64,000 nt of DNA from Poriferisodalis sp965221945 (GCF_965221945.1 NZ_OZ244925.1:2790001-2854000), one strand, 5' to 3'; shown: positions 26,040-34,097, counted from the stretch's first letter. Notes: generated by a model from the letters alone, not told the origin. Translations and numbers: made by a program.

Positions 26040-28141
26040 TGCCTGCTCCCGTGCCACCCACGAGCGGCCATGCTGCTCTCACGCAACTCCCGACCGGCTC
26101 CGGCTCGCCCCAACGGCCCTTGGAGGGCACTGCGGCCATCGAAGTGGTCGGGCCCGATTCGCCCCGGTACAACCAGGTGGTCGAACTGAGCGACGCCAAC
26201 ACCAAGACGCTCGGAATGCTCCCCTACGCGGTCATCCGTGAGGCCGCTGCCGACAGACGAGTATTCGCTTATGTCTCCGCCGGAGTTGTTCAAGGCTACG
26301 CACTGTTCAGCAGACGAGTACGCACAGGCGACATCTCGCTGACTCACCTCTGCGTCGGACAGCAGCATCGCGGCGGAGGCATCGCTCGCTCCTTAGTCGA
26401 GGCCATTGTCGAACGCCATCCGCAGCGGGCCGGAATTCGCTTGTCGTGCCGAACGGATTACGACGCCGATGGGATGTGGCCGGAACTCGGTTTCACCAAG
26501 CTAGGTGAACGCCCGGGCCGCAGCCGCGCCGGGCTTCCCCTTGCGGTTTGGTGGCGGACGATTGCCGCGCCATCGCTATTTGATCCCCTGCCTGACGACA
26601 TGGAGCAGCGGTTAACCATTGCTCTTGACGGTCGCCTCGCTCGCGAGATCTATCAAGAAAACGAATACCTCGACACTCGCGCCCTCGCAGCGGACTGGGT
26701 CGCTGAACTCGCAGAGTTCGCCGTGTCTGAGGGCGTGGCCGCAGCCTTAAATGAAGCAGAACATCATAAGCCCAGTACTCGCGAGCCTCATGGATTCCGA
26801 ATCCTGAATTCAGATCCGGTGCAATCCCAAGAGTTGGAAGCATCGCTTCGATCTAACCTCGCCAACGACGGCCAAGAGCAGAGTAGTCCGTCGATGATCC
26901 TAGCGATGGTAGCTCAAGCTGCTGTAGGCGGAGCATCGCATCTGCTGACACGCGATGAGGGGCTTCTCGAGCAATCTGAGCGAATTGAACGCATGGTTGG
27001 GTTGACCGTCTTGCAACCGGCAGATCTACTGCTACAACTCCAGTCGCAAGGTGGTGAGCACGATTACAAGACGCGGACCATTGCCGCATCCGGATTGTCC
27101 ATCTCGCCGCTATCGAGAGTTCTAATACGCGAAGACTTGATGGCATTCTGCTACACGTATTCAACGGCAGCTTCGATCGATCTCATGAATCGCCTGGTCT
27201 TGTCTTCAGGACACCCCGTCGGGCGGTTGGATCAACTTGCAGATGAGAACGGCTTGTGTGTGGCCTTAGCCGCATCACGTCGCGAAAACGAACTCATTAC
27301 GGTGAGCGCAATCCGCTGCGCCGCTCATCAGGACGTCTACACATGTACTCGACAACTTCTTCACCACCTCAGGGAGGTGGCAGTAAGAGAAGGTTCAACC
27401 AGGATCGTAGTGGATGACGAAGTGAATGCTCCTGTCGTTCGTGCCCTACAGGACGAAGGATTCCGATACATGAACCCGTCATGGGTAGCAACCGTCCGCA
27501 CGGCCATTTCTGGCCCTCAGGACCCATTGCCTGAAGAATTCCACAGTGATCGACTTGAGACCCTGACGCCCGAATTTGTCAGCTTGTACGAGAAGCACAT
27601 GTGGCCATCTAAGGTCTTCTCAGGCATAGTGCCGTCATATATCGTTCCGATCCAACCGGAATACGCACGTGTGCTTCTGGGCTACGAAGAACCTCAAGGC
27701 CGTCTATTCGAAGAACACCAGCTGGCTGCCGCTGCACGGGAAAATGTCTATTATCGTTCTCCGCGATACCTGGAGGCGCCTGCCCGCCTCTTATGGTGGG
27801 TCAGCGGCGGAGGTTCATATGGCGGAATGAGAGCCCTATCCTGGCTTGATGCGGTCGACGTTGGAGATCCCCAACAGCTCCACAGCAAGTATCGCAACCG
27901 AGGCGTCCTAGATGAGCACGAAATCGTGCTTCGGGCCCAAGCCTCTCGCAAGACTGGAATCCAAACGGCGACAGCGCTACTATTTAGCCGGACGGATGTG
28001 TTTCCCCATGCAATTCCTCTCGCACGCGCTCAAGAGCTTTATCGCGATATGCAGATTCCTGGTTACTTTCAAACAATAAAGCAGATAGATGAGTTATCCG
28101 TTTTCTCATTCTATAAGGAAGGTATGACCTACGATGATTGA
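26039..28141 (+). CDS. GNAT-PIN-GNAT-PUA-like multidomain protein
   Basis: This 700-residue protein starts with a GNAT domain (HLCVGQQHRGGGIARSLVEA near 103-122 contains the acetyl-CoA loop). A PIN-like domain follows at about 188-330 (LTIALDGRLA; SPSMILAMVAQAA; HLLTRDEGLL). A second GNAT-like domain lies at about 360-490, then PIQP (537-540), then a PUA/EVE-like domain at about 578-670 (RLLWWVSG, RALSWLDAVDVGDP). The second half thus mirrors the previous gene, so this protein looks like that architecture with an extra N-terminal GNAT. Its start overlaps the preceding stop (TGATG). GC content falls toward the 3' end. Confidence 0.72.
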   Translation: MPAPVPPTSGHAALTQLPTGSGSPQRPLEGTAAIEVVGPDSPRYNQVVELSDANTKTLGMLPYAVIREAAADRRVFAYVSAGVVQGYALFSRRVRTGDISLTHLCVGQQHRGGGIARSLVEAIVERHPQRAGIRLSCRTDYDADGMWPELGFTKLGERPGRSRAGLPLAVWWRTIAAPSLFDPLPDDMEQRLTIALDGRLAREIYQENEYLDTRALAADWVAELAEFAVSEGVAAALNEAEHHKPSTREPHGFRILNSDPVQSQELEASLRSNLANDGQEQSSPSMILAMVAQAAVGGASHLLTRDEGLLEQSERIERMVGLTVLQPADLLLQLQSQGGEHDYKTRTIAASGLSISPLSRVLIREDLMAFCYTYSTAASIDLMNRLVLSSGHPVGRLDQLADENGLCVALAASRRENELITVSAIRCAAHQDVYTCTRQLLHHLREVAVREGSTRIVVDDEVNAPVVRALQDEGFRYMNPSWVATVRTAISGPQDPLPEEFHSDRLETLTPEFVSLYEKHMWPSKVFSGIVPSYIVPIQPEYARVLLGYEEPQGRLFEEHQLAAAARENVYYRSPRYLEAPARLLWWVSGGGSYGGMRALSWLDAVDVGDPQQLHSKYRNRGVLDEHEIVLRAQASRKTGIQTATALLFSRTDVFPHAIPLARAQELYRDMQIPGYFQTIKQIDELSVFSFYKEGMTYDD

Positions 28142-28595
28142 CGACGCAAGAGTTCAGGAAGAGATCGACCAGGAGCGAATGCTGGTTCTGTCCTTGAAGC
28201 CCTGGTTCGCCGAAGCCATCCTTTCGGGAGATAAGACGGTTGAACTTCGACGTGTTGAACCGAAGATCATTGTTCCCACGCGCGCGCTTGTCTATGCCAC
28301 AACACCCTTACGAGCCATGTTGGGGACTTGTATCGTGACGGCCGTGGTGTCTGACCAACTAGCTACCCTATGGGAGACTTTCGGTTCTCGTACTGGACTC
28401 CAACACGCCGAGTTTCTGCACTACTTTAGTGGCGCCAAGGTCGGTACAGCCTTGACCTTACGTGCTGCGAAACGCTTTGATGTTCAGATCCCCCTCGCGG
28501 AGCTGCGATCTAGCCCTGGAGGATTCCGCCCCCCGCGGAGCTTTGCTTATCTTGACACTGTTTCCGGCAATCAACTGTTGCAGATCGCCGCTTGA
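28134..28595 (+). CDS. ASCH/PUA-like domain protein
   Basis: This 153-residue protein contains MLVLSLKPWFAEAILSGDKT and VELRRVEPK, the N-terminal signature of ASCH domains: a beta-strand, a helix, then GxKxxExR. It continues with ALVYATTPLRAMLGT. ASCH domains bind RNA or modified bases. The ATG overlaps the preceding gene by eight bases; a second ATG is at residue 16. It closes the three-gene PIN/GNAT/PUA operon. Confidence 0.8.
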   Translation: MIDDARVQEEIDQERMLVLSLKPWFAEAILSGDKTVELRRVEPKIIVPTRALVYATTPLRAMLGTCIVTAVVSDQLATLWETFGSRTGLQHAEFLHYFSGAKVGTALTLRAAKRFDVQIPLAELRSSPGGFRPPRSFAYLDTVSGNQLLQIAA

Positions 28596-28641
28596 TCTTG
28601 AGTTTCGAAAAGCACCGAGTGTGTTATCACGATTCCGCGTT

Positions 28642-28815
28642 CTAGTGATTCGATAACAAGTAATCGACGCCTTTCTTGCCCATGGAATCGGTGAAGCCCC
28701 GTATCAGGTACTCGTAAGCCTTACCGCACACGTCGGGGAGTTCGAGGTCCTTGTTGCGCAATCGGCGCTTCGAGAGGTGAACGATGTGATCACGCCACTT
28801 TTTGCCCGGCGTCAG
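28642..28815 (-). pseudogene. hsdM fragment
   Basis: About 57 residues ending at the stop near 28642 match the middle of HsdM: KKWRDHIVHLSKRRLRNKD here against KKWRDLIDHFTKYRLRNED in hsdM, followed by AYEYLIRGFTDSMGKKG. Neither the N-terminus nor the methyltransferase motifs remain. It is the debris of a second type I modification gene, diverged from the intact one. Confidence 0.8.
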
Positions 28816-29315
28816 GCTCGCCGCGGAGTGACAACTCTCATGTCGGAAGCAGTTGGCGCACGTGCGGGGGCGTAGATGTGCACCTCTGTCTCCAGGCCCT
28901 GGAGCCTGTCCTCGATCAGCGGTCGCACGTCGGCCCAGTTCAGCCCACCGTTGCCGCAACCGAGCGGCGGCACGGCGATCGAGGTGATCTTGAGTTCGGC
29001 GATGACGGCCCGCAGATCGTCAAGGCCCGCTTCCAGATCGCTGATGCGCGAACGAGAGCGCCAGTGGCCCTTCGTCGGAAAGTTGACGATCCAGCAGGGT
29101 TTGGTGAGCTGGCCGTTGTCGAACACGAACATCTTCCCGAGGACGACTGCCTTGCGCTTGCAAGCCCGCTCGTAGTCCTTGAAGTTGGCCGGAAAGGCCT
29201 TCTTGAACTGCAGCGCAATGCCCTTGCCCATCACGCCGACGGTGTTGACGGTGTTGACGAGCGCATCTACATCGGCATCAAGCAGATTGCCGCTTGCTTC
29301 GATGAAGTGCGTCAT
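28812..29315 (-). CDS. DarG-like macrodomain antitoxin, C-terminally truncated, no DarT
   Basis: This 167-residue protein is a macrodomain of the DarG type: GNLLDADVDALVNTVNTVGV, MGKGIALQFKKAFPANFKDY, NFPTKGHWR and VPPLGCGNGGL. DarG removes ADP-ribose that DarT adds to DNA. Full DarG has a further C-terminal domain, absent here: the frame stops right after the macrodomain and runs into the hsdM fragment. No darT lies upstream, where a nuclease gene sits instead. The ATG at 29315 is preferred over a GTG at 29327. It may still be active as an orphan hydrolase. Confidence 0.85.
   Translation of the reverse strand: MTHFIEASGNLLDADVDALVNTVNTVGVMGKGIALQFKKAFPANFKDYERACKRKAVVLGKMFVFDNGQLTKPCWIVNFPTKGHWRSRSRISDLEAGLDDLRAVIAELKITSIAVPPLGCGNGGLNWADVRPLIEDRLQGLETEVHIYAPARAPTASDMRVVTPRRA
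29117..29220. repeat. 104-bp direct repeat, copy A (inside the macrodomain gene)
   Basis: The segment aligns without gaps to 34542-34645 with eight mismatches by eye (about 92% identity), in the same orientation. It is homologous darG sequence and the two copies bracket about 5.4 kb. Confidence 0.85.
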
Positions 29316-29383
29316 CTGAAGTACCACCCGCGCCAGACAGCCACCACCGCTATGGCCCGACGGTAGTCAGCGCTGGGTCGCGG

Positions 29384-30304
29384 TCACCCGTCGCTCTCTT
29401 CCGCGGGTGAATTCGAAGCGAGCAGTTGCCCCCGGAGATCGGCGAGAAGGTGACCCTCGGCAGTACGCCAAGCGTGCCAGCCGTCGTAGGCGACGATGCC
29501 CGCGGCTTCCATGGCTGCGCGCGACGGTGAGGCGTAGACTCGCTCACCGTCGTCAAGTTGGATCTGACCGGTCTCGAGCACCCGCGCTCCATAGGTCACA
29601 CCGATCTTCGGACGTGCCCAGGTCAACGCAGCGCCCGCTTCAAGCAGACCCGCGTCAAGCAAGTCGCTGACTGTGAGCCGCCGTCCATCGATCTCCCACC
29701 GAGTAGGCGCTGTCCCGCCGCCTTCGCCAGTTGCGCTCTCGGATAGCTCAATCTCGTGGTCGGCGTCAACATCGACGAACCGCCGCCCTTCCTGGTCCGC
29801 GTAGATCGTGACGCGCAGCACGGTGATCGGCAGGCCGTTCTCCGTCAAGTAGCTCAGCGCAGCATCGGTCCGATCGTCGAAATTGCCTGCGACCAGCACA
29901 AGCTGCGGTGGCAGTTGCACCAAAGGCGGCGCTGCGGTCTCAGTGAACTCCGACCAAGCAGCGAAGAACGCCTCAGAACCGTCGTGGAACATGCCCGCCA
30001 GCTCGTCGAGACTGGTGTTGCGAGCCCAACCCGCGTACTCAAGGCACTGCGCGAGCTGTCCACGATCTACATCTCGCTTCACCTCGATCACCTGCACATG
30101 ACCCGCGCCGTCGATGGCAACGATGTCGGGGCGCAGGCCGTCGCCGAGAACCGGCTGACGGGCGACGGGAAAGAGCTGGACGCCGACGAAGGCGTCAAGG
30201 TTGGACCACAGGAGCGCTTCGATCTCTTGCTCGTAAAGCTCGGGTCCCGCCTTCACGCGCTGAAACGGAATGAGCTCATCATCGCCAATCTCGAACAGTG
30301 GCAT
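29384..30304 (-). CDS. PD-(D/E)XK nuclease-like protein with C-terminal RAMA domain
   Basis: This 306-residue protein has LRPDIVAID (Asp60) and VQVIEVKR (Glu74, Lys76), a PD-(D/E)XK site of the NucS/DUF91-like kind, in the first 100 residues. The C-terminus from about 212 is a RAMA domain: LTVSDLLDAGLLEAGAALTW, then a GERVYASPSRAAMEAAG stretch and DGWHAWR. RAMA domains accompany restriction enzymes and methyltransferases and are thought to read modified DNA. The ATG at 30304 follows GAGAGG. The protein could be a restriction enzyme sensitive to modification, which is inference. Confidence 0.82.
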   Translation of the reverse strand: MPLFEIGDDELIPFQRVKAGPELYEQEIEALLWSNLDAFVGVQLFPVARQPVLGDGLRPDIVAIDGAGHVQVIEVKRDVDRGQLAQCLEYAGWARNTSLDELAGMFHDGSEAFFAAWSEFTETAAPPLVQLPPQLVLVAGNFDDRTDAALSYLTENGLPITVLRVTIYADQEGRRFVDVDADHEIELSESATGEGGGTAPTRWEIDGRRLTVSDLLDAGLLEAGAALTWARPKIGVTYGARVLETGQIQLDDGERVYASPSRAAMEAAGIVAYDGWHAWRTAEGHLLADLRGQLLASNSPAEESDG

Positions 30305-30509
30305 CGTCTACCTCTCCACGCACTCGGTGACCGGCCCGAGGCTCTCTGCGAACGATACGAGGCGCTGCCAAAACGCAAGGACCCGCCGAAGCGGGCCCTG
30401 CACCCAACCACCGAAGCGGCTGGGGGGATATGGCCGCAGGGTATATCACCCGTGTCACAAGTTCCACGGTCGCGACGGGAACGGCCAAGCAGCCGGGGAC
30501 CTCGACGAG

Positions 30510-31715
30510 TCAGACGACGCCGGTTACCTCGAATTCACGGAACCCCGTCTCGAGCTGTGGCGACTCGTTTCGGGCGTCTCCCGAAGGCTGGCCGAGGATC
30601 TTCACGATGTCGGGCAGCGACAGACCGGCGAACGCAGCCGCGGTCGGCGGTGACATGGCTCCGGTCACGACCGCTCGACGCAGCAACCGCAGGAACGACC
30701 TGGGGAAGCGTTGAATCCTCCCCAGCTCGGCGTTCTGGGCATCCTCCTCGGGATGGATCGCGTACCCGAGCGCTCGCGCGAGCGACGCCGGACGAATCGA
30801 GGCCCTGAGCTCGACGTAGGTGTCCTGCGTGATCGCATTCATCTGGCGAAGCCGCACCAGCGCCGTGGGCCATGACACCTTGAAGTACCGCTGGATTTCG
30901 ATGATGTCGACGGGGTCGACGATGCGTGGTGGCAACCCGAGCTCCTCCGCGAACCGTCGAACACCCGCGCTGGGCATCAGGAACTCGCCGGCGAACCCAT
31001 CAGCAAAGCCCTCGCGTGAACCGGCGCCATGGCACAGGACCCGATTGGTTTCGTCGCTGTGGAACAGCGCGTGCGCTAGCTCATGGGCAACCGCGAATCG
31101 CTGCCGACCCGGCGTCATGTCGAGATTCACCAAGATTCCGAAGCCCATCTCGGGGTGCTTGAGGAACGCCCCTGAGGGTGCTCGACGCAGATCAGCACCG
31201 AGTGGCGCGCGGTAGGTCGCGATGCTTAGCGACCCGTATATCGGGTCAAGATCCAAGATCGGAGCAGAGCCCAGGCCGAGGTGGGCGCGAACCTCCTCCG
31301 CCTTGCGGCGGATGTCGTCCTTCTGGGTGTATTTCTGCCGATGCGCGAACGGGCTCTGGGTGAGGCTCCGGATGGGTTCGTTCAGGATTCCGGCCAACTC
31401 AGCAAATCGGTCCAGGAATTGGACGAACTCACCGACACCCAGAGCAGCGACAGGATCGACCGCATCGTCGGCGCGCAGCAGCATGCCGACCAAGCCGTCA
31501 GGTGCTAATTCGACGTCGCGACCCTCCAGGAGATCAACGGGCTCGATGCCGTAGAGCCGCGCCAGCGCGCTCAGCTGGCGGTCGTTGGGGATGCGCGTGC
31601 CAGTTTCCCAGTACGACACCATCGCACGGCTGACACCCAAAGCGGCCCCCACATCGTCTTGGGAGTACCGCGCTCGCCTGCGAGAGCGCGTGAGAACCTC
31701 GTGGAGCGAGCTCAC
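30510..31715 (-). CDS. XRE-family regulator with ImmA/IrrE metallopeptidase domain
   Basis: This 401-residue protein begins with a helix-turn-helix (YSQDDVGAALGVSRAMVSYWE). The ImmA/IrrE zinc peptidase domain follows, with AVAHELAHALFH and the distal FADGFAGEFLMP. Such proteins are repressors or repressor-cleaving proteases of mobile elements and stress responses. It starts at a GTG at 31715 with GGAGGGGGA eight to sixteen bases upstream, and lies upstream of the RAMA nuclease on the same strand, 205 bases away. Confidence 0.9.
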   Translation of the reverse strand: MSSLHEVLTRSRRRARYSQDDVGAALGVSRAMVSYWETGTRIPNDRQLSALARLYGIEPVDLLEGRDVELAPDGLVGMLLRADDAVDPVAALGVGEFVQFLDRFAELAGILNEPIRSLTQSPFAHRQKYTQKDDIRRKAEEVRAHLGLGSAPILDLDPIYGSLSIATYRAPLGADLRRAPSGAFLKHPEMGFGILVNLDMTPGRQRFAVAHELAHALFHSDETNRVLCHGAGSREGFADGFAGEFLMPSAGVRRFAEELGLPPRIVDPVDIIEIQRYFKVSWPTALVRLRQMNAITQDTYVELRASIRPASLARALGYAIHPEEDAQNAELGRIQRFPRSFLRLLRRAVVTGAMSPPTAAAFAGLSLPDIVKILGQPSGDARNESPQLETGFREFEVTGVV

Positions 31716-31741
31716 CTCATCGTCCCCCTCCAGCCGAATGT

Positions 31742-31778
31742 GTTACGAAACCCACCACAGATAGCCACAAATCGTAAC
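31742..31778. promoter_or_regulatory. Inverted repeat upstream of the XRE-ImmA gene
   Basis: GTTACGA (31742-31748) and TCGTAAC (31772-31778) are perfect 7-base inverted arms separated by 23 bases, 27-63 bases upstream of the GTG. They could be operator half-sites for the XRE protein. Confidence 0.4.
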
Positions 31779-31950
31779 TACCTCTGCCTGCGTCCCGATA
31801 TCGCAAGTGAGGCTTCGATTCGCTCGACGCTGGGTACATGCCGAGCCTGGCGTGGTAGCCGTCTACATCCGATGACGCTGCTCGCGTGTCGACGTCTCAT
31901 GCAATCCAGCTCCTCCAAGAACTCGCTTCGTCGGACGGACGAACATCCAA

Positions 31951-31956
31951 TACAGT
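31951..31956 (+). promoter_or_regulatory. Candidate leaderless -10 element (TACAGT)
   Basis: TACAGT is followed by seven bases and the ATG of the RHH antitoxin at 31964. Confidence 0.4.
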
Positions 31957-31963
31957 CGGCAGC

Positions 31964-32191
31964 ATGGCGAAGGCGACCGTGCGACTCGAGACGGAGGATC
32001 GGCAGCTCCTCGAGCGGCTCGCACCCAAATTCGGCGGCAGGGAGCAGGCGTTGCGCGAGGCGCTGCGTCGACTTGCCGCTGATCAGGATCGCAAGGAGGC
32101 CTTCGACGCTTTCTTGAAGGCGTGGGATGAAGAGGACGGACCTCTCAGCGAGGACGAAATCGCCGCGGTGGCCAAGCGCTGCGGCCTGTGA
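31964..32191 (+). CDS. Ribbon-helix-helix-type antitoxin
   Basis: This 75-residue protein begins AKATVRLETEDRQLLERLAP and has FGGREQALREALRRLA, an RHH-like DNA-binding fold followed by an acidic tail (EEDGPLSEDE). It is related to the antitoxin at 6536-6772 in motif order and size. The ATG at 31964 sits seven bases after TACAGT. It overlaps its toxin as GTGA, the same junction as in the first pair. Confidence 0.83.
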   Translation: MAKATVRLETEDRQLLERLAPKFGGREQALREALRRLAADQDRKEAFDAFLKAWDEEDGPLSEDEIAAVAKRCGL

Positions 32192-32562
32192 TCGTCGACG
32201 CCGGCTTCCTGATCTCTGTGGACCGGGGGGATCGTGCTGCTCGCGCTGTTCTTCACGGCGAGAAGGCCCTGCGTCCGTTACACACAAGCCACCCAGTTGT
32301 GGCGCAGGTCTGGCGAGAGGGTTCCACCCAAGCACGATTGGCGTCGTTCCTCAAGCATGTGACGATTCACGCTCTCGATGACGGCCGAGCAGTTGGTCGA
32401 TTGTTGGCTCGATCTGGAACATCCGATGTCGTAGACGCACATCTCGTCGCACTTGCCGTGCGTCTCAAAGAGGATGTCTTGACCGGCGATCCCGATGACC
32501 TCGTGGCGATCAGCAGCACGCTCGGGGCTACGGCTCCAACAATTCACCCGTGGCCCCGCTGA
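32188..32562 (+). CDS. PIN-domain ribonuclease toxin (VapC-like)
   Basis: This 124-residue PIN protein starts IVDAGFLISVDRGD, with VVDAHLVALAV and LTGDPDDLV as further acidic positions. It shares PVVAQVWREGSTQ and SGTSDVVDAH with the toxin at 6159-6539, so the two loci are paralogues. The GTG start overlaps the antitoxin stop. Confidence 0.88.
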   Translation: MIVDAGFLISVDRGDRAARAVLHGEKALRPLHTSHPVVAQVWREGSTQARLASFLKHVTIHALDDGRAVGRLLARSGTSDVVDAHLVALAVRLKEDVLTGDPDDLVAISSTLGATAPTIHPWPR

Positions 32563-32614
32563 TGGGCACAGTCGTGGCTGGTGAAGCCTGCCGCTGAGTC
32601 GGTAAGCGGACTGA

Positions 32615-32635
32615 CCGAAGGCATCGCACCTTCGG
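32615..32635. terminator. Stem-loop between convergent genes
   Basis: CCGAAGG-CATCGCA-CCTTCGG is a perfect 7-bp stem with a 7-base loop, between the PIN toxin and AbiEi-like genes, which converge. A smaller CCGCT/AGCGG hairpin lies just before it (32591-32609). No clear U-run follows. Confidence 0.45.
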
Positions 32636-32693
32636 AGGGCGATCCTCATGACAAGCGCCGCACAAGACGCTCGAAGGCCCCCTTCGATCCGAC

Positions 32694-33755
32694 TCAGGAT
32701 TCATCCAGGCTGCTCCTCAGATGCTCGGCCGCTTCCTCGCCGCGCACCCCGACGCGTCGCAAATCGGCGTAGACGCGCGGCCATGGAGCAGTCCGCAATC
32801 CTTCGTGCATGCGAGCGAGCGTGTTGGTGCACTTGGACGGAAACGGGCGGAGCGTGAGACGGCCGGCGGGCATGGCCCTCAACTCCGAAACGGCGGCCAC
32901 TGCTTCCAAGCCCACAGTTGTCTTGGCGTCGACATAGACCTCGGCCCTGCCCACGTCTGTGAGCAAAGGAGCCATCACCGCAGCGGCCGCCGTGCCTGTA
33001 GCGGCCCACGAGATGCCGGCCTCCTGCCAAGCATGGCCGGCTTCGACGATCCCCTCGATGACGTCCTGCCAAGCGGTGCCGACCGTGACGCTGATCTGAC
33101 GCTGTACTGCCTCGTCCGCTGCTTGTGCGTAGGCATCAAGCAGTCGATCCCGGTCGGTGACGCGGCGCCCAGAACTGCGGCCTCGGACAGCGTCGGCTTC
33201 GAGCAGGCCCATTTCGGCCAAGAATCGCAGGGCATGAGCGCAGCCGCCGAACGACAGACCAGTCGCGGCGTGGGTCGCGGCGACAGTGGCGTCAGTTCCG
33301 CACAGCAGTACTTCGGCGACGCAGAATGCCGTCGGCGACCATCGATTCACCCGCTTGGGCTGCGAGGGTCGGCCGGGGCGGGACACGATGACCGAGCCGA
33401 CGGCGATCTCAGCGGCACCGGTCTCGTCCGCCCAGCCGATGCCCACGTCGGACAACACACTCTTGGCGCCTGGTGACAGACGGCGGCCCACAACGATGTC
33501 GGGCAGCGGCTTGCGAGACAGCAGTTCGTGGATGTTGCGCAACCGTCCTTCTCCGACCCATGCCACTTCGAGCTGTCGTCCTCCGAGCTTGACGATCAAG
33601 CGTGTGCGTCGGGGGATGATCTTCAGTTCGGCGCTTCGAGGCAGTACGTCGATGAGCGCCCGGACTGCGCGTTCGCCGCCTCCGGACGCAGCCCCGGCCG
33701 TCTGTTCGATGTCGTCATCCGAATACTTCACAACATCATTATATTTCACTGTCAC
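32694..33755 (-). CDS. AbiEi-like (type IV TA) antitoxin/regulator, no partner seen
   Basis: This 353-residue protein has a winged-helix-like region (residues 140-200: WSPTAFCVAEVLLCG, THAATGLSFGGCAHALRFLAEMG) and a C-terminus ending APWPRVYADLRRVGVRGEEA then AEHLR, the pattern seen in AbiEi-family antitoxins. AbiEi normally pairs with the nucleotidyltransferase toxin AbiEii, which is absent on either side. The GTG start at 33755 follows a TATAAT by eight bases. Family assignment is by the C-terminal motif and is moderate. Confidence 0.55.
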   Translation of the reverse strand: MTVKYNDVVKYSDDDIEQTAGAASGGGERAVRALIDVLPRSAELKIIPRRTRLIVKLGGRQLEVAWVGEGRLRNIHELLSRKPLPDIVVGRRLSPGAKSVLSDVGIGWADETGAAEIAVGSVIVSRPGRPSQPKRVNRWSPTAFCVAEVLLCGTDATVAATHAATGLSFGGCAHALRFLAEMGLLEADAVRGRSSGRRVTDRDRLLDAYAQAADEAVQRQISVTVGTAWQDVIEGIVEAGHAWQEAGISWAATGTAAAAVMAPLLTDVGRAEVYVDAKTTVGLEAVAAVSELRAMPAGRLTLRPFPSKCTNTLARMHEGLRTAPWPRVYADLRRVGVRGEEAAEHLRSSLDES

Positions 33756-33769
33756 GTTGAAGTATTATA
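33722..33769. promoter_or_regulatory. AT-rich promoter with inverted repeat at the AbiEi-like start
   Basis: AATACTTCA (33722-33730) and TGAAGTATT (33758-33766) are perfect 9-base inverted arms, one inside the first codons and one over the -10 TATAAT (33764-33769, minus strand). ATTATATTT occurs twice. The arrangement suits self-repression. Confidence 0.5.
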
Positions 33770-34097
33770 TTTTGCTGAACATTAATTGAGTCTCAGAGTT
33801 GCCGTGAACAACTGAACCCCTATTGAGCATTGGTGACTCGCCGCTGTGGAACGGCTCTACGCCTCCGCCGACGCGTGTCCTGCCGATCTCCCTGAAGTCC
33901 GGGTCGGTTGCCAGCAGATGCCGGTTGATCTGATCCCGCTCGATCATGCCTGAGACAACCAGCCAAGCATGATCCTCACCATCAGGAGCCGCGAGCCGAA
34001 CTTCCCAGACGTACCAGTCTTCGCTGTCTTCAGGCTCGGGGAGCGTCGCTCGGCTGGCCGACGACGATTGGAAACCGACCGGGGACTTGCTCGTCAG
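33765..34097 (-). CDS. Hypothetical protein overlapping the small upstream gene
   Basis: The frame encodes about 110 residues with coding character (EPEDSEDWYVWEVRLAAPDG, HAWLVVSGMIERDQINRHLL, DPDFREIGRTRVGGG). No ATG, GTG or TTG opens it. It begins with a CTG at 34097 that overlaps the stop of the upstream gene (CTGA), so it may use CTG, a programmed shift, or be a broken gene. Family unknown. Confidence 0.4.
   Translation of the reverse strand: MTSKSPVGFQSSSASRATLPEPEDSEDWYVWEVRLAAPDGEDHAWLVVSGMIERDQINRHLLATDPDFREIGRTRVGGGVEPFHSGESPMLNRGSVVHGNSETQLMFSKI

Noticed and set aside
28596..29383. Complete DarTG system
   Set aside because: No darT-like frame lies upstream; the neighbouring gene is a PD-(D/E)XK-RAMA protein, and the macrodomain protein is truncated.
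30305..30509. Small frame between the RAMA nuclease and XRE-ImmA genes
   Set aside because: Arg/Val-rich with no start signal; the region more likely holds the nuclease promoter.
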